A stretch of DNA of 64,000 bases from Ephydatia muelleri (lineage: Eukaryota; Porifera; Demospongiae; Spongillida; Spongillidae). The position numbers and the translations under genes are program-made. The notes beneath the pieces are model-generated. The model saw only the letters and a program-made list of their open reading frames with translations. It made no database searches and had not been told where the DNA came from. Each line of letters opens with the position of its first letter. The first letter of the stretch is position 1. Below, piece by piece: positions 46,990-58,179 of the stretch. The DNA is taken from assembly GCA_013339895.1 (NCBI GenBank), contig JABACO010000005.1:10873836-10937835 (forward strand), written 5' to 3'.

Positions 46990-48596
46990 TCAACATCTGG
47001 CTACAGTGGGTTTTGTAATGGTGCTATACTGTCATATCGAGAAATTAAATGGCCCATACATTGCTGGGCATCTTTGCTTTTATTTTTAAATTGAATTGTA
47101 AACAGTGTACTAAAAATTGGTCTGATTAAAATGTGTGCTTTTATATAAAATCAAGACAACATTTTAATTTCTATCTTGTATTCATAACAAATTTATTTAT
47201 CAACGAATTTATTGAAAAAAGCAATAACTAATATTTCATAACGCATTAATAGTCACGTTTTAGTTCTGTTCAATAACTGGAATTCGCGAATTAATCATTA
47301 TCGATAGAGTGCTTGCTAGTGCTAGTATTCTTTTAGAAACTGTGATCGCTCAAACCTAACTTCAGTTTATAAAGTTAGTTTTCACGTCCAGTAAAGGTAA
47401 AGTCTATTTTATCTGATGTCGGAGTACAGCGCTAATTTATATCAGAACTTCGCTGAACGAGTGGCAATGTCAGCCTACCAGCAGCTCGATACATGAAGCG
47501 GGTAGACACAATCACGCTGACGTTGACGTATAAAATCGCGATTTTTATATACCTATACAGTTGGTTTAATTTACAGCTCTCGCCATCAAAGATAACACTT
47601 CCAGTAGACACGCAAACTTCAAAAAGTTCGAGCCTTTTGTTTATGTTGGACTTCTGGTAGAGCGATATCATATGAAATTCTTACTAGCTTGTTTCAGTAT
47701 TAGTCTGGGGACCAGATGACAAGCATTCAGCAGTGCTGAACGCCCACCAGACTACATCAGTATGTCTGTGTAAATTTACCACGGGGACCTACTGCAAACT
47801 GCAATGATAGGGTACGTTCAATAATATTCATCGCCATGGGCAACCTAGGTCTTCCAGATTTTTTTTTTCATCAGCACAGTTTTGCACGTCGCATTACTTG
47901 AATGCAGGGCCGGGTATTAAACGAGGCATCAGAGTGCTGTTCCCAGCCCTCTCAAGTACATATTGTGCTTCACATCATGCTATTGCAATACCCTTCTGTA
48001 GGAGTATTTGTACACTCATTTAATTCCCTGAATACAGCTAGTGCGACACACGACACTGTCTTGCCTTTGCTTGATGAAAATGGATGTACCAGGTAGGTAG
48101 TTTTTAAAAGTTTATTTATATTTTGGAAGGGTGCTCCTGCATTGGCCTCTGGCAATGAGTTTTCCCTATCATGCTAGGTCAGGCCTCCCTTTGGTAAGCT
48201 TACACAGACATAAGGTGGAAGTTAAAGTTTAATATCATTATTTCAGCCCTGAACCACTCTAAGGAAAAAAACAAAAGCCTCTTGCAAATAACAATGGCAC
48301 TTGTCCTTCAATTTATCTCAAAGGGTAAAATCCAGTCCTATGGGACACTACAAGGCCTACATGTTTTAGCTACATTACCTATGAGCAGTTGTAGTCATGT
48401 GTCAAAGGAAACTCCCTAACAGAGGCCTTCAAAAATGCATGTGCATATGCAGAAGAGATCAAAATTGCATAGCTGGGCATATGTGGAATAGATCTGCATG
48501 TGCAGAGAGACAGGAAATGCGTGTCAGTATGCGTACCATCATTATTAGAGAGTGTTATGGTTTTAGACTCATGTGTAACAATGTGCATGTGTGTGG

Positions 48597-48669
<73 letters not shown>

Positions 48670-49380
48670 ATTTAGCTACAGGTACCTGGATATATTTCAA
48701 TTCCTCTTACTATGTACAGAGTGGATGTATTTCAATTCCTCTTTGTTGATAAAGGAGTCATTGCAGAAAGAGGCTATAAGGAGAATGGCCATGATGATTT
48801 TTACTACAGATACCTCGCTGGTGAATGTACATCAAATACGACCCAAATGTGATGGATTTGTTGTTAAGTTTCCAATCAAAATGAAGAGTCGCATCACATT
48901 CACAAGGTGCAAAGCTTATTCCAAACAGAAAGAAATACATGCATGTGAAAAAACGTTATTATTATTTTTTTGAAGGCCTGTAAGTGTTAAGAAACGTATT
49001 AATCTATTCAAGTTTATTGTGGAGGACTTGACATATGACCAATATTGCATTCCTCCTTAACTGTATAGTGAATATGGGTATGTCTTTTTTTTTTTTTTTT
49101 GTAAAATCCAACGGATAGACAGTGAATAGAATAATTTATACTGTATAGTGAATATGAGTATGCATGTCATTATTTTTCACACACACACATAATACACACA
49201 CATACACACAACACGATATACACACCACAACGTTGAAAAGGGGTGGGTTTTTTAAGGATGACTTTGACCTCTTGTATCAACTTCAATTCGCTACTTGTAT
49301 TTGGGACAGCGCTATCTACATGTAATTAGTCGTGCGAGATCTTGTTTATTTCTATGAAAACCATCCAACATAAAATCATT
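46990..49380. other. Stretch without recognised gene
   Basis: The duplicated receptor block ends near 46990. The rest is AT-rich unique sequence with (TG)n at 48592-48666 and poly-T near 49085. Confidence 0.4.
48592..48666. repeat. (TG)n microsatellite
   Basis: Uninterrupted TG dinucleotides for about 70 bp. Confidence 0.97.
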
Positions 49381-49387
49381 TTTACAT

Positions 49388-50210
49388 ATATGGGACAGTT
49401 TCCGAGAAAACTTCCTATGTTTTATAACATTATAAAATAATCGAGTTATAACGTTTGAATCGCTATAAAGTCCGAACGGTAAAGGCTATCGACTTCCTAT
49501 TTTCATGACTTCATACTACACCATTTCTCTATGGTGAAATACATTTTGGTATCTTGCACTTGCTCCGTGCCAGCATTGCAACGTTCTATACCCCACCTGG
49601 TTCAAACCCAACATAACTTTCTGTAGGAGTAATCAAATCGCTTCAAATTCGGTTTGTAGATAGAAAGGTCCTATACCTATCTACCTATTCTGTTCGTTAA
49701 TTTTTATGCCATCCGTTACGGAGATACAGTTGAACAAACTACGTGCACTTTTTCCCGCTCGATTCGCGCCAATGATTTGGGCAAATCGCGTCCCGCTCAA
49801 TGTATGGGAGGCGGTGATTATATCACTGGCGCGTATCGAGCGGGAAAAAGTGCACATAGTTTGATCAACTGTATCTCCGTAACGGATAGTATAAAAATTA
49901 ACGAACAGAACAAATAGATAGGTATAGGACCTCACTATCTACAAACCGAATTTGAAGCAATTTGATTACTCCTACAGAAAGTTATGTTGGGTTTGAACCA
50001 GGTGGGGTATCAAACGTTGCAATGCTGGTATGGAGCAAGTGCAAGACACCAAAATGTACTTCACCATAGAGCAATGGTGTAGTATGAAGTGTTGAAAATA
50101 GGAAGCCTATAACCTTTACCGTTCGGACTATATAGCGATTCAAACGTTATAACACAATTATTTTATATTGCTATAAAACATAGGAAGTTTTCTCGGAAAC
50201 TGTCCCATAT
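49388..50210. mobile_element. 823-bp near-perfect foldback element
   Basis: Begins ATATGGGACAGTTTCCGAGA and ends with its inverse. The arms pair across almost the whole length (for example CCGTTACGGAGATACAGTTG at about 49711 with its inverse at about 49867), leaving a short centre near 49780-49820. No transposase ORF. Same family as 36033-36605 and 12540-12790. Confidence 0.9.
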
Positions 50211-51504
50211 CACGATATTTTTTGGGTCATATCGCGATACAAACGTGAACGGGAATAGACGGTTAAAGACAGAATATATGATGCGAAATTTATTAAAATT
50301 CAGCAGGCATATGATACAATGGTACACGGCGTACACATGCACATGTACATACAGCGGCAAAATCAAATAACGCAATTATTTGCATTATGCCGCATTTACC
50401 CAGCCGTTCTGGTAATAGGCTCCATCGTTTTATCTGGAGTATATTTTTTGCTGTGCAGAAATCCCTTCTGAAGGTGCAGTCGAGGCTGGTATAGCTAGAT
50501 ATTTCCTTGCCATTTTGGCACCATGAGGGAACTTTCTCCACCACTCCATTGGATCATCTCTTCTATTAATTTCAACTTCCTTAAGATACCTCTGAAATTC
50601 GTCCTCAATGTGATAATGATTACCAATGACTTGACCAGGGGATTCATCTTTTTATCCGAACAGAAGATCAAATTGCTCCTCTTCGCTTTTCTGTGCCACC
50701 CAAAATGTTCCCGCACATCACTCTTAAACATTTTGCGGTCAACGCCTACAATCTTGACTACAGCATGATAGAAAGGTTTTTTGTCGCCGCCATAACCATA
50801 AATCGCAATAATAATTCATCGATGAATATAAGTAAAAATATTGTCGCGATTTTCCTCATATCGCGATATAGATGATACAAAAGACCATATCGCGGCAGCA
50901 CACTGCAAATAAGTTGGTTGCAATGGTAAACCAAATTTTGGTTTAGCCTTTGGACTACACAGTGTAAACCAAACTAGGTTTATACGTTAAACCAAATGAA
51001 TTTGGTTAAATGTTTAAACCGTATTGGTGGTTTTATAAATAAACCATAATTATTGGTTTAAAGATTAAACCAAAGATTTTAAAAAGAAAAAAAAGAAAAC
51101 AAATTTGGCCACGAACGTGATTTGAACTCTTAATATCTTACAACTCTGTTAAAAGCCTTTCTCGAATGCTCATTAGAGCAAAACCCGGCATTTACACTCT
51201 TTATGGAAGGTACGGCGGTACAGATGTGTGGTGATTGAGTTACACAATATACAAGCTTTGGTGCCAAAGTATTAGAAAATATCCCACCAACTTGTTAGAG
51301 AATGTTTTTCTTTACTTGTATATAATAATACCCCTTGTGAGGCTGATGGTTGTTAAGATTATAACCGATCGCGAAGTCTTCCAACCGCCTCTGCACTTCA
51401 AGCTGCGCTCGCTCTCCCCTGATAGCGGTACGACCAGACACGCCTCATACGTAGCTATCAGGAATTCCTCACCCAGAACTTAAACTGCGGAGTGACCTTC
51501 CCGC

Positions 51505-51560
51505 CCCTCCACCCGCCCCCCCCCCCGCCCCCCCCCCCCCTCCCCCCCCCCCCCCCCCTC
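51505..51560. repeat. Poly-C tract
   Basis: C-runs of up to about nineteen with few interruptions, inside the CACTG element. Confidence 0.95.
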
Positions 51561-51706
51561 ACCGTTACTACTTATGCATAAGAACATGATCAGCGACTAT
51601 GAATTCAAAATTGGTATTCTCATTGATAAATACTATTTTTAAATGATTGGTTTAAAGCGTAAACCAAGTCAAATTTAAACCAAATTGCTGCGTTTAAGGA
51701 TTAAAC

Positions 51707-51896
51707 TGTAACAGAGTCAACTTGATTATAGTTGCACAACAACAGTGAACAACAACTCACTTCAACACACAGTAACTCAACATATATGCACCCATCGCGC
51801 GTGCATCTATTTAACACCTTTACAAGCATGCACTAGATTACTATGTGTCCGTATACTGTCATGCTACACAATGTGTCCGTATACTGTCATGCTACA
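51707..51896 (-). repeat. 3' LTR (minus-strand sense) of the deleted Gypsy element
   Basis: 190 bp. Contains a tandem duplication of GTCCGTATACTGTCATGCTACA. Confidence 0.93.
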
Positions 51897-51929
51897 CAGC
51901 GTCCCTTTTATGAGAATACGTCCCGTATT

Positions 51930-54386
51930 CTAGTAATAATCTGGTGCACGTCTTTGACGTGTGGGGTAACGGGTAGCAGTTCCAGGTTGTGGGACAATAA
52001 TGTGAGGATCATCATCATCTTGTTCTGGACCTTCTTCTGGTTCCGGATCTTCATTCAGTACAGCATTAGGTTGAGGATGTTCTGGAACATGTGTAGGTTG
52101 GTCATCATCTAGCAGTTCCATGTGTGTGCCAGGAGGATCTTTGCCTGCTGTTGACCCACATGTAGGAGAATTATCTTTTTTCGTCTGTTTAATATTTGTT
52201 CGAATATCCGGCCTGCATCTCTTCAGACGGTCAAAGTGTACTATGGAGGTCTTCCCATCGACTGTGTTCTGGATGTGGTATGTGGCTTCAGACACTCTCT
52301 CCACAATCTTAAAAGGACCAGTCCAGGGGCTATGAAACTTCCGTGATCCACCCTTAGGAACAGCTGGATTGAATAACAGAACAAAATCACCAGGTTTGTG
52401 TGGATCACCATGGACTTTTTTGTTACAAAATTCTTTCTGTCTCTGCAGCTTTGCCCCCATTGTATCACGACTGGCTCTCTGCTTAGGCGCTGGTGTTTTC
52501 CTGGAGATGCATGCTGCACAAGTATTGCACCAATTTTGCACATCGTTCCAGTGTCCAGGCCAGTAGAAACGCTCTTTCAACTTCATTAAGGTCTTCTCTT
52601 GACCGAGGTGTCCGCCAGTCACGCCTTCATGAAGCTCTGCCAAAACTATCTTTCTTTGAGACATTGGTACAACTAGCTGAAGACAAGGTCTCACTTCCTT
52701 AGTTCCAACGAAATTGCGATGTAGGACTCCACTATTAACTTTCAGCTGATCCCATAGTTGAAATAGACGACGAGTCCCAATTGAAAATTGTTTCAACTCA
52801 TCTTTTTTGGGTAACAGGTCACTTTCTACAGCCTTCAACACCGGTCCCACAACATCATCCTGTAGTTGTTCTTCTCTCATTACCTTTCTCTTCTCTACTA
52901 CTGGGCTATCGATGCTTACAACTGTGATGTTGTTACTTTGAGGACTATCACCCTCCGAAAGTCTTGAAAGGGCATCTGCGTTGTTGTGATTTCTTCCCTT
53001 CCGGTGGATAACTTCTGCAGAAGTTGTTGCAAAAGTAAGTACTTCGCTTCGTGGTGGGATGACTATGGTGTCATCGAGACAAACGTGTACTGGTAGCGCT
53101 GGCTCTGTTGATTTGCTCCGTGTCGCTTTTTGGAGTTGAATGTGTAAGCCACTGTCGCCCAAGGTGAGTACTCCATTTGCTGCATCAATGATACACTCAT
53201 ATTTTTCTAGAAAGTCAAGACCTAAGATACCTTCACTTGTTAACGACTCCACAATCACTGTATCTACTGCAAACATTTTACCCCCAAGTCCAAGTTGCAT
53301 CGCTCTGACCATTCCAACAACATTTAGTGTGCCTCCGTTGGCACCTACCAGTTTGCAGCCATACCAGGGAAGCAGTTTTCCATTTAAGTCTCTTTTCCAA
53401 ACGTCCCGTCGAAGTAGTGTAATCCCAGCCCCAGTGTCCACGATTAGCGAAGCTGTCCCCTGTCCTAGCTGCCCCGTGACTGTGAAAGTGTGTGAAAGAG
53501 TAGAAATACCGATTAGTTGAGCCTTGTTTTCATTTCCCTCGGGGCGTTGGCTCACTGCGCGGAGGGTTTGGAGTTTTTCCTGATGCCTTTGCTTCTTGTA
53601 ACACTCCCGACTCACATGCCCCCGTCGACCACAGTTCCAGCAAGTTACGGAGCGAGGACTTCGCTGCCCATCAGATGCCTTTTCATCACGCTCCCGCTCG
53701 GGTCTTCGAAGTTCGTGTTCAATTTTGTCCAGACGCTGTAGCAACTGATGGACCAAACCGTCTTGCAACTGCGACGACGAACGCGAAGCCACTGTACCGA
53801 TCTCGGCCTCTTCCACTTCAGGATGTGTTTTGCTGTCCATAAGAGGTACGCCCACAGCGCCGGACTCAATCTTCGGCAGTCCAATTTGATACGATTCTAT
53901 TTCCAGAGTCGCGCTTACTGCCTCATCCAAGGACTTAGGTGTTCTTTGCTTCACACTGAAAGAAGTCATCGGCTGATCCAAATGTCTTAGGTAGTGTGAA
54001 AGAGCAATCTGAGCCTTTGCTTCTTCCTGGAGAGCCGGGTACGCCTTCTCTACTAACGATCGCAAGTCTTCCGCGAAATCCGCCCAGCCTTCGGTCTTTT
54101 TCTTCCGTCGATTTTCAAACTCTGCTAGATATCGTGCGGTCTGACTAGCGGGTTCGAAACGCTCCTTAAGTGCCTTTTTCGTATCACCGTAGTTGGCCCT
54201 TGTTATGTCGGACAACTGCTGATACGCAATTTGCGCACGCCCGGTCAAGCGCACCTTCAGCCAGAGTACCCTTTTCGCATCTTCCCACTCATTTACCTCG
54301 GCTACGTTCTCGAAGTGGTAGATCCACTGAGACCAGTTCCCTTCTCCAGAGAAACTATCGGGTAACACTAAAGGACGCGATGCCAT
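51930..54386 (-). CDS. Fused Gag-protease-integrase-end protein of the deleted Gypsy element
   Basis: One frame of 818 codons, ATG at 54386. Gag occupies about 1-266, with a CCHC knuckle (CWNCGRRGHVSREC) near 249-262. The aspartic protease carries DTGAG near 317 and GILGLDFLEKY near 385. At about 459 the sequence jumps straight to HRKGRNHNNADALSRL, the extreme end of RNase H, so the whole reverse transcriptase and most of RNase H are missing. An H2C2 integrase zinc finger follows (HEGVTGGHLG ... CNTCAAC). After RKTPAPKQRA the integrase DDE core is missing and the frame continues with HKPGDFVLL and the WTGPFKIVERV GPY/F module. Both deletions preserve frame and there are no stops. Gag and pol are in one frame, unlike the element at 22976. 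It would need reverse transcriptase and integrase supplied in trans. Confidence 0.9.
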   Translation of the reverse strand: MASRPLVLPDSFSGEGNWSQWIYHFENVAEVNEWEDAKRVLWLKVRLTGRAQIAYQQLSDITRANYGDTKKALKERFEPASQTARYLAEFENRRKKKTEGWADFAEDLRSLVEKAYPALQEEAKAQIALSHYLRHLDQPMTSFSVKQRTPKSLDEAVSATLEIESYQIGLPKIESGAVGVPLMDSKTHPEVEEAEIGTVASRSSSQLQDGLVHQLLQRLDKIEHELRRPERERDEKASDGQRSPRSVTCWNCGRRGHVSRECYKKQRHQEKLQTLRAVSQRPEGNENKAQLIGISTLSHTFTVTGQLGQGTASLIVDTGAGITLLRRDVWKRDLNGKLLPWYGCKLVGANGGTLNVVGMVRAMQLGLGGKMFAVDTVIVESLTSEGILGLDFLEKYECIIDAANGVLTLGDSGLHIQLQKATRSKSTEPALPVHVCLDDTIVIPPRSEVLTFATTSAEVIHRKGRNHNNADALSRLSEGDSPQSNNITVVSIDSPVVEKRKVMREEQLQDDVVGPVLKAVESDLLPKKDELKQFSIGTRRLFQLWDQLKVNSGVLHRNFVGTKEVRPCLQLVVPMSQRKIVLAELHEGVTGGHLGQEKTLMKLKERFYWPGHWNDVQNWCNTCAACISRKTPAPKQRASRDTMGAKLQRQKEFCNKKVHGDPHKPGDFVLLFNPAVPKGGSRKFHSPWTGPFKIVERVSEATYHIQNTVDGKTSIVHFDRLKRCRPDIRTNIKQTKKDNSPTCGSTAGKDPPGTHMELLDDDQPTHVPEHPQPNAVLNEDPEPEEGPEQDDDDPHIIVPQPGTATRYPTRQRRAPDYY

Positions 54387-54414
54387 TTGAGATGATCCTG
54401 CCGACTACGCCACT

Positions 54415-54603
54415 TGTAACAGAGTCAACTTGATTATAGTTGCACAACAACAGTGAACAACAACTCACTTCAACACACAGTAACTCAACATATATGCACC
54501 CATCGCGCGTGCATCTATTTAACACCTTTACAAGCATGCACTAGATTACTATGTGTCGTATACTGTCATGCTACACAATGTGTCCGTATACTGTCATGCT
54601 ACA
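54415..54603 (-). repeat. 5' LTR (minus-strand sense) of the deleted Gypsy element
   Basis: 189 bp, identical to the other LTR except for one C missing near 54557. Confidence 0.93.
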
Positions 54604-54857
54604 AAACCACAAAATTGGTTTGACATTTTGGTTTAACCGTGAAACCAGTTAAAATTTAAACCACTGGTTTAATTTTTCTTGGTTTACCATTGCAACCAAC
54701 TTATTTGCAGTGCACTGCTAGGGACTACACTGTAAAAAGTGAGTGCTATCCGAACACGTCTTGCGGTGTTGTAATAGCACTAACAGTGCGCAATAGAAGG
54801 AAAGAACAATTATGCTCACAACAGGTAGATGATTTCAGGATGATACAAACGTATTCA

Positions 54858-55426
54858 TTACTCCACCCACAAAGCTAAAACACCACTAAATCGCTTATTC
54901 CTACGAGCCCGATCAATTGTAGGAATTCTAATAGAAACTAGATCTCCAACTTTCAAAACATGTCACATTGTGCAAACAGGATACCGATTTTTCATTCTGT
55001 CAGCATTACAGTGGTAATGCCTGTCCGCTTTAATAAGTGCTTGGAGGTGCTTAAAGGAGTCTAATCTGCAACAAGTCCTTGGCTTTGAGGATGGCGCGGT
55101 CTGCCATTGACAATGGTCGTGTCACCAGGCCAGGTTTTTACTAATTCACCAATCAAAGTGCTTGTAAATTCTCACCCATTGTCATGCAGATTGCAATATT
55201 CTTGGTAACCAAGATATACAAGCACTTTTGTTGCAAGGTTCCAGGCCACCTTTTTGCCACTCTTCCTCTGAAGAGCAAATTGTACATGGAATTTAGACCA
55301 ATGGTCCATGTAATGTCCTATCCAATTATACGGTCCATCAGGGCGGTGATGCATGTCTATAAGGTTGACCTTGTAAATAAAATAAAAAATAGCACTGTCA
55401 ACTTCGTTTTGCAATGTAATACTCAT
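54858..55426 (-). pseudogene. KRBA2-like integrase/transposase remnant
   Basis: Minus-strand reading gives VNLIDMHHRPDGPYNWIGHY and DHWSKFHVQFALQRKS, then YLGYQEYCNLHDNG, then (after a stop) LVKTWPGDTTIVNGRPRHPQ. These are the first Asp, second Asp and pre-Glu segments of the DDE integrase core seen in KRBA2-like proteins. The motif carrying the third acidic residue is lost just after SQGLV. A separate piece at 54858-54953 (KVGDLVSIRIPTIDRARR) matches the C-terminal part of the same family and ends in TAA. Broken, so not functional. Confidence 0.65.
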
Positions 55427-55439
55427 CTGTCATAAACCT

Positions 55440-57590
55440 GCATGATGCTATGATGGGTTTTAGTGGCACTTGATTGTGCAGCAGTGTTTGAGAACTGCAA
55501 AGGGGACACAGGCTCACAAACTTCTGCACAACCGACTGTGGAAAACATTCATAGCATGCTGAAATCTATACTTATAAAAAAAAACATATACTATAACTAC
55601 CATGTCTATGAAACAATTTCCATCAGCATGCCTCTTTTTTTTTCTGCATGACCTCATTCTTAACAATGCACCCTGTGAAGTACGTCATAAAAATCCGCCA
55701 ACACTACTGTGATGTGCTTCCTGAGGCACAAAGTTGGGAGAAAATGTGTTTTCCAAACCCTTTTTGGTATGTTGTATTACTGTGCTTAAAACATATATGA
55801 TAATGATTTCTTTCTGCAGAGTGAATTAATGCATAAGTGTGGGTGATGCTATATTGGTACCAACTGCAACTCCCTCGGTACAACACTAGTACACCGGACA
55901 GATCCTGTGGTTGTGGCTGCAAAAACCGTGTTCCGTATGCCCTCTATGGATACTACAGTTGTGTGTTGCATTTTCTGCTACTGCATATACAACATCCAGT
56001 ATCCGCCAACACTACGGCAGTTCATGTTTTTTGAGAGCACATTTAACATGAAGCTATCGTCAACCTTAACTACTTGTGTTTTGTTGTTTTATTGGACCCC
56101 TTTTTAAAGCGCAGTGTCTTGTTGACATTTATTTTTTTAGTGTATACTTTTGTATGTGGACTCTTTTTTTTTTTTTTTTTTTCATATCGAGAAATGAGCA
56201 GTAACCAAAGTTGTAAAGTTACAGTTTTTTGTTTCTGAGATTCCATAGCATGATTTCTGTTGTACATATATAGAAAGACATAATATGATTTTTTTGTGTG
56301 TGAATTATCCGTGATCCGTTTTATAGAATACGGGCTATTAATAATACAGTACGGCAAAAACCTATACTTGATAATGACTAACTATTCCATGATGATACTT
56401 CACTTGCGGCAACCGCGGAATCTTGTTGCTCAGTATCCTCTGTCTTAGATTCTAAAAAGAAAATACCCCCTTTATATTGAAAGTTTTGGTTCCTGGAGTG
56501 CTTTCCGTAGACAAGTACATAAAATGCAGTTTTCTGACCTAATTACAGTATTCCACTAGCTATAAATCTTGATTCGTGTTTGATTTTTCACTTGCGGCAA
56601 CAGATTCTGGTCTACTATACACCAATGTGTTTTACTGTGGTAAAAACATATTTTTTTACCTTAAAGCTGTTGGTTCCTAGAGGATTTATATTATAATGGT
56701 CATTGCTGCTCATAATTCAATGATTACTATTTAAAATGACGGCCAATGCCATATATGGCGCTACTCTTGTAACACCCTCGCTCGTTCGGACCCGGCCCCA
56801 TTTGGAATAAATATCACGTTAACGTTAATACATAATTTGACGCAAATATCAATAACAGAATTTCTGCAAGATATTTATAACACCTCAAGTCACTTTTTTT
56901 TTCATATACAAAGTCAGTTACTTTAGTACGTATTACACTCTGTGTGTGTACCGATACGCTTGCATTTATGCATTATGACTACAAGAAGGCTTGTACATCC
57001 CCATGCAACTTTCAATCCACCATTATTGTATATGCGTGTGTTGACGACAAACGCAAGCTTTCAATCCGCCCTTTGTGACACGCACATACACACGCATGCC
57101 ATACCACGCACTCACACATTGACAAGGCTTTTGGAGAAGGGCGTTCGGATATGGGAAGGCATGGTATTATGTATTAGGCCAAGCCTGGAAATAGGCATAC
57201 ATCGGGGCACACTAGCATACATACGTTGGGGCATACGATTAGAGTGTGCGAGGGTGGGGGGGAGGGGGAGGGAGACAAAGTTGTAGGCATGCAGCTACAT
57301 GCATACATACATAGAGCCATGTGCATGTGTGTGTGGTAGAGATATGCAGATCTTATACTTAGGCTTTTCTAAAAGTGGTTGCATGCCGCGACCTTTTGCT
57401 GAACTGGTTACATGTACACATACCATCAGTTGCTTTCCAACCACTGGGGTTTTAAGATCAATGCCATTATGAAATGTGGTACATACAGCACTGTGGTCAT
57501 TATGCAGGCTGTCTACTGTTTGATTGGCAGTGTGAAAAAAAAAAAGTGAGCTTGAGTACAATGTACAAGTGGTTAGTTAATCTCCTCCCC
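55440..57590. other. Stretch without recognised gene
   Basis: AT-rich with a poly-T run at 56165-56182. The frames present are short and unmatched. GT/CA-rich sequence is present around 57060-57120. Confidence 0.4.
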
Positions 57591-57599
57591 CTTGTCCTG

Positions 57600-57950
57600 T
57601 AAAGCAGGTGTCATCACTTACCACAATCATCTGTGTAACATGCTTGTTGAGTTCTGCCATCATGCCCACCTTGGAGTGAAGGTCCAGTCGATCAGCCGTC
57701 TTACACCTGACCTAAGCCATACCTGGCCAGCGGATGTACTTGTCCTCAATTGGGAGAGAGGGAAACATGCTGCCTTTGACATCATGGTGACCTCTTCCTT
57801 AATTCCTTCAATCCTAACTGCAGCAAGCCTTCTGAAGGGGCTGCAGCAGAGGAGGCTGAGACCAGAAAGCATAAAATCAATGACCCAAAGTGTTTGGAGC
57901 TTGCGTGGGTGTATACAGCATACCCAAACAATATTTATATGTACATTTTT
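57600..57950 (+). pseudogene. Retroelement-associated coding fragment (PADVLV family)
   Basis: The frame gives ITYHNHLCNMLVEFCHHAHLG, LTPDLSHTWPADVLVLNWERGK and AAFDIMVTSSL, matching a C-terminal sequence found in many reverse-transcriptase-linked repeats of sponges and other invertebrates. A frame change is needed near 57850 to continue as TRKHKINDPKCLELAW. A broken fragment; the assignment is from memory of the motif pattern. Confidence 0.5.
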
Positions 57951-58024
57951 ACATTTGCAAATGTATATGTATACACCATGCACCAATTAGCCAAGCTTGA
58001 AATTGAGGCAGCAACCTCTCCATA

Positions 58025-58075
58025 ATACACCCACACACACACACACCCACACACACACACACACACACAACACAT
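58025..58075. repeat. (CA)n microsatellite
   Basis: About 45 bp of CA with two interruptions. Confidence 0.9.
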
Positions 58076-58179
58076 ACCACGGCCTGGATTGAAGCTGGGT
58101 AGTATACATGTGCGTAACCTTGGGTATGCTTTTTGTGCTGGTCATGTTGTAAACATGTAGTGTTGTGTGTGAGATATGG

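Larger units (their letters stand above)
51707..54603 (-). mobile_element. Non-autonomous Ty3/Gypsy element with in-frame deletions
   Basis: LTRs at 51707-51896 (190 bp) and 54415-54603 (189 bp) differ only by one missing C that I can see. Both are TG...CA when read on the minus strand. Target duplication AAAC at 51703-51706 and 54604-54607. On the minus strand a primer-binding-site-like TGGCGTAGTCGGCAGGATC follows the 5' LTR within two bases. Total length 2.9 kb, about half the usual size, because the reverse transcriptase and integrase core are gone. Confidence 0.93.
50901..54712. mobile_element. CACTG-ended non-autonomous TIR element, itself interrupted
   Basis: Terminal inverted repeats of at least 33 bp: CACTGCAAATAAGTTGG at 50901 and its inverse CCAACTTATTTGCAGTG ending at 54712. 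A 2-bp CA duplication flanks it (50899-50900 and 54713-54714). The interior consists of many AAACCA/TGGTTTA motifs in both orientations and C-runs at 51505-51559. CACTG ends with a 2-bp duplication suggest the CMC (CACTA-type) group. The LTR element at 51707 sits inside it. Confidence 0.75.
50216..54717 (-). mobile_element. hAT-like copy B, split by a nested insertion
   Basis: 50216-50900 is homologous to 21404-22137, including the degraded dimerisation-domain region and CGCGATA motifs. Its right terminus GCAGCACTG is interrupted after GCAGCA at 50900 and resumes with CTG at 54715-54717, on the far side of the CACTG element. Confidence 0.65.
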
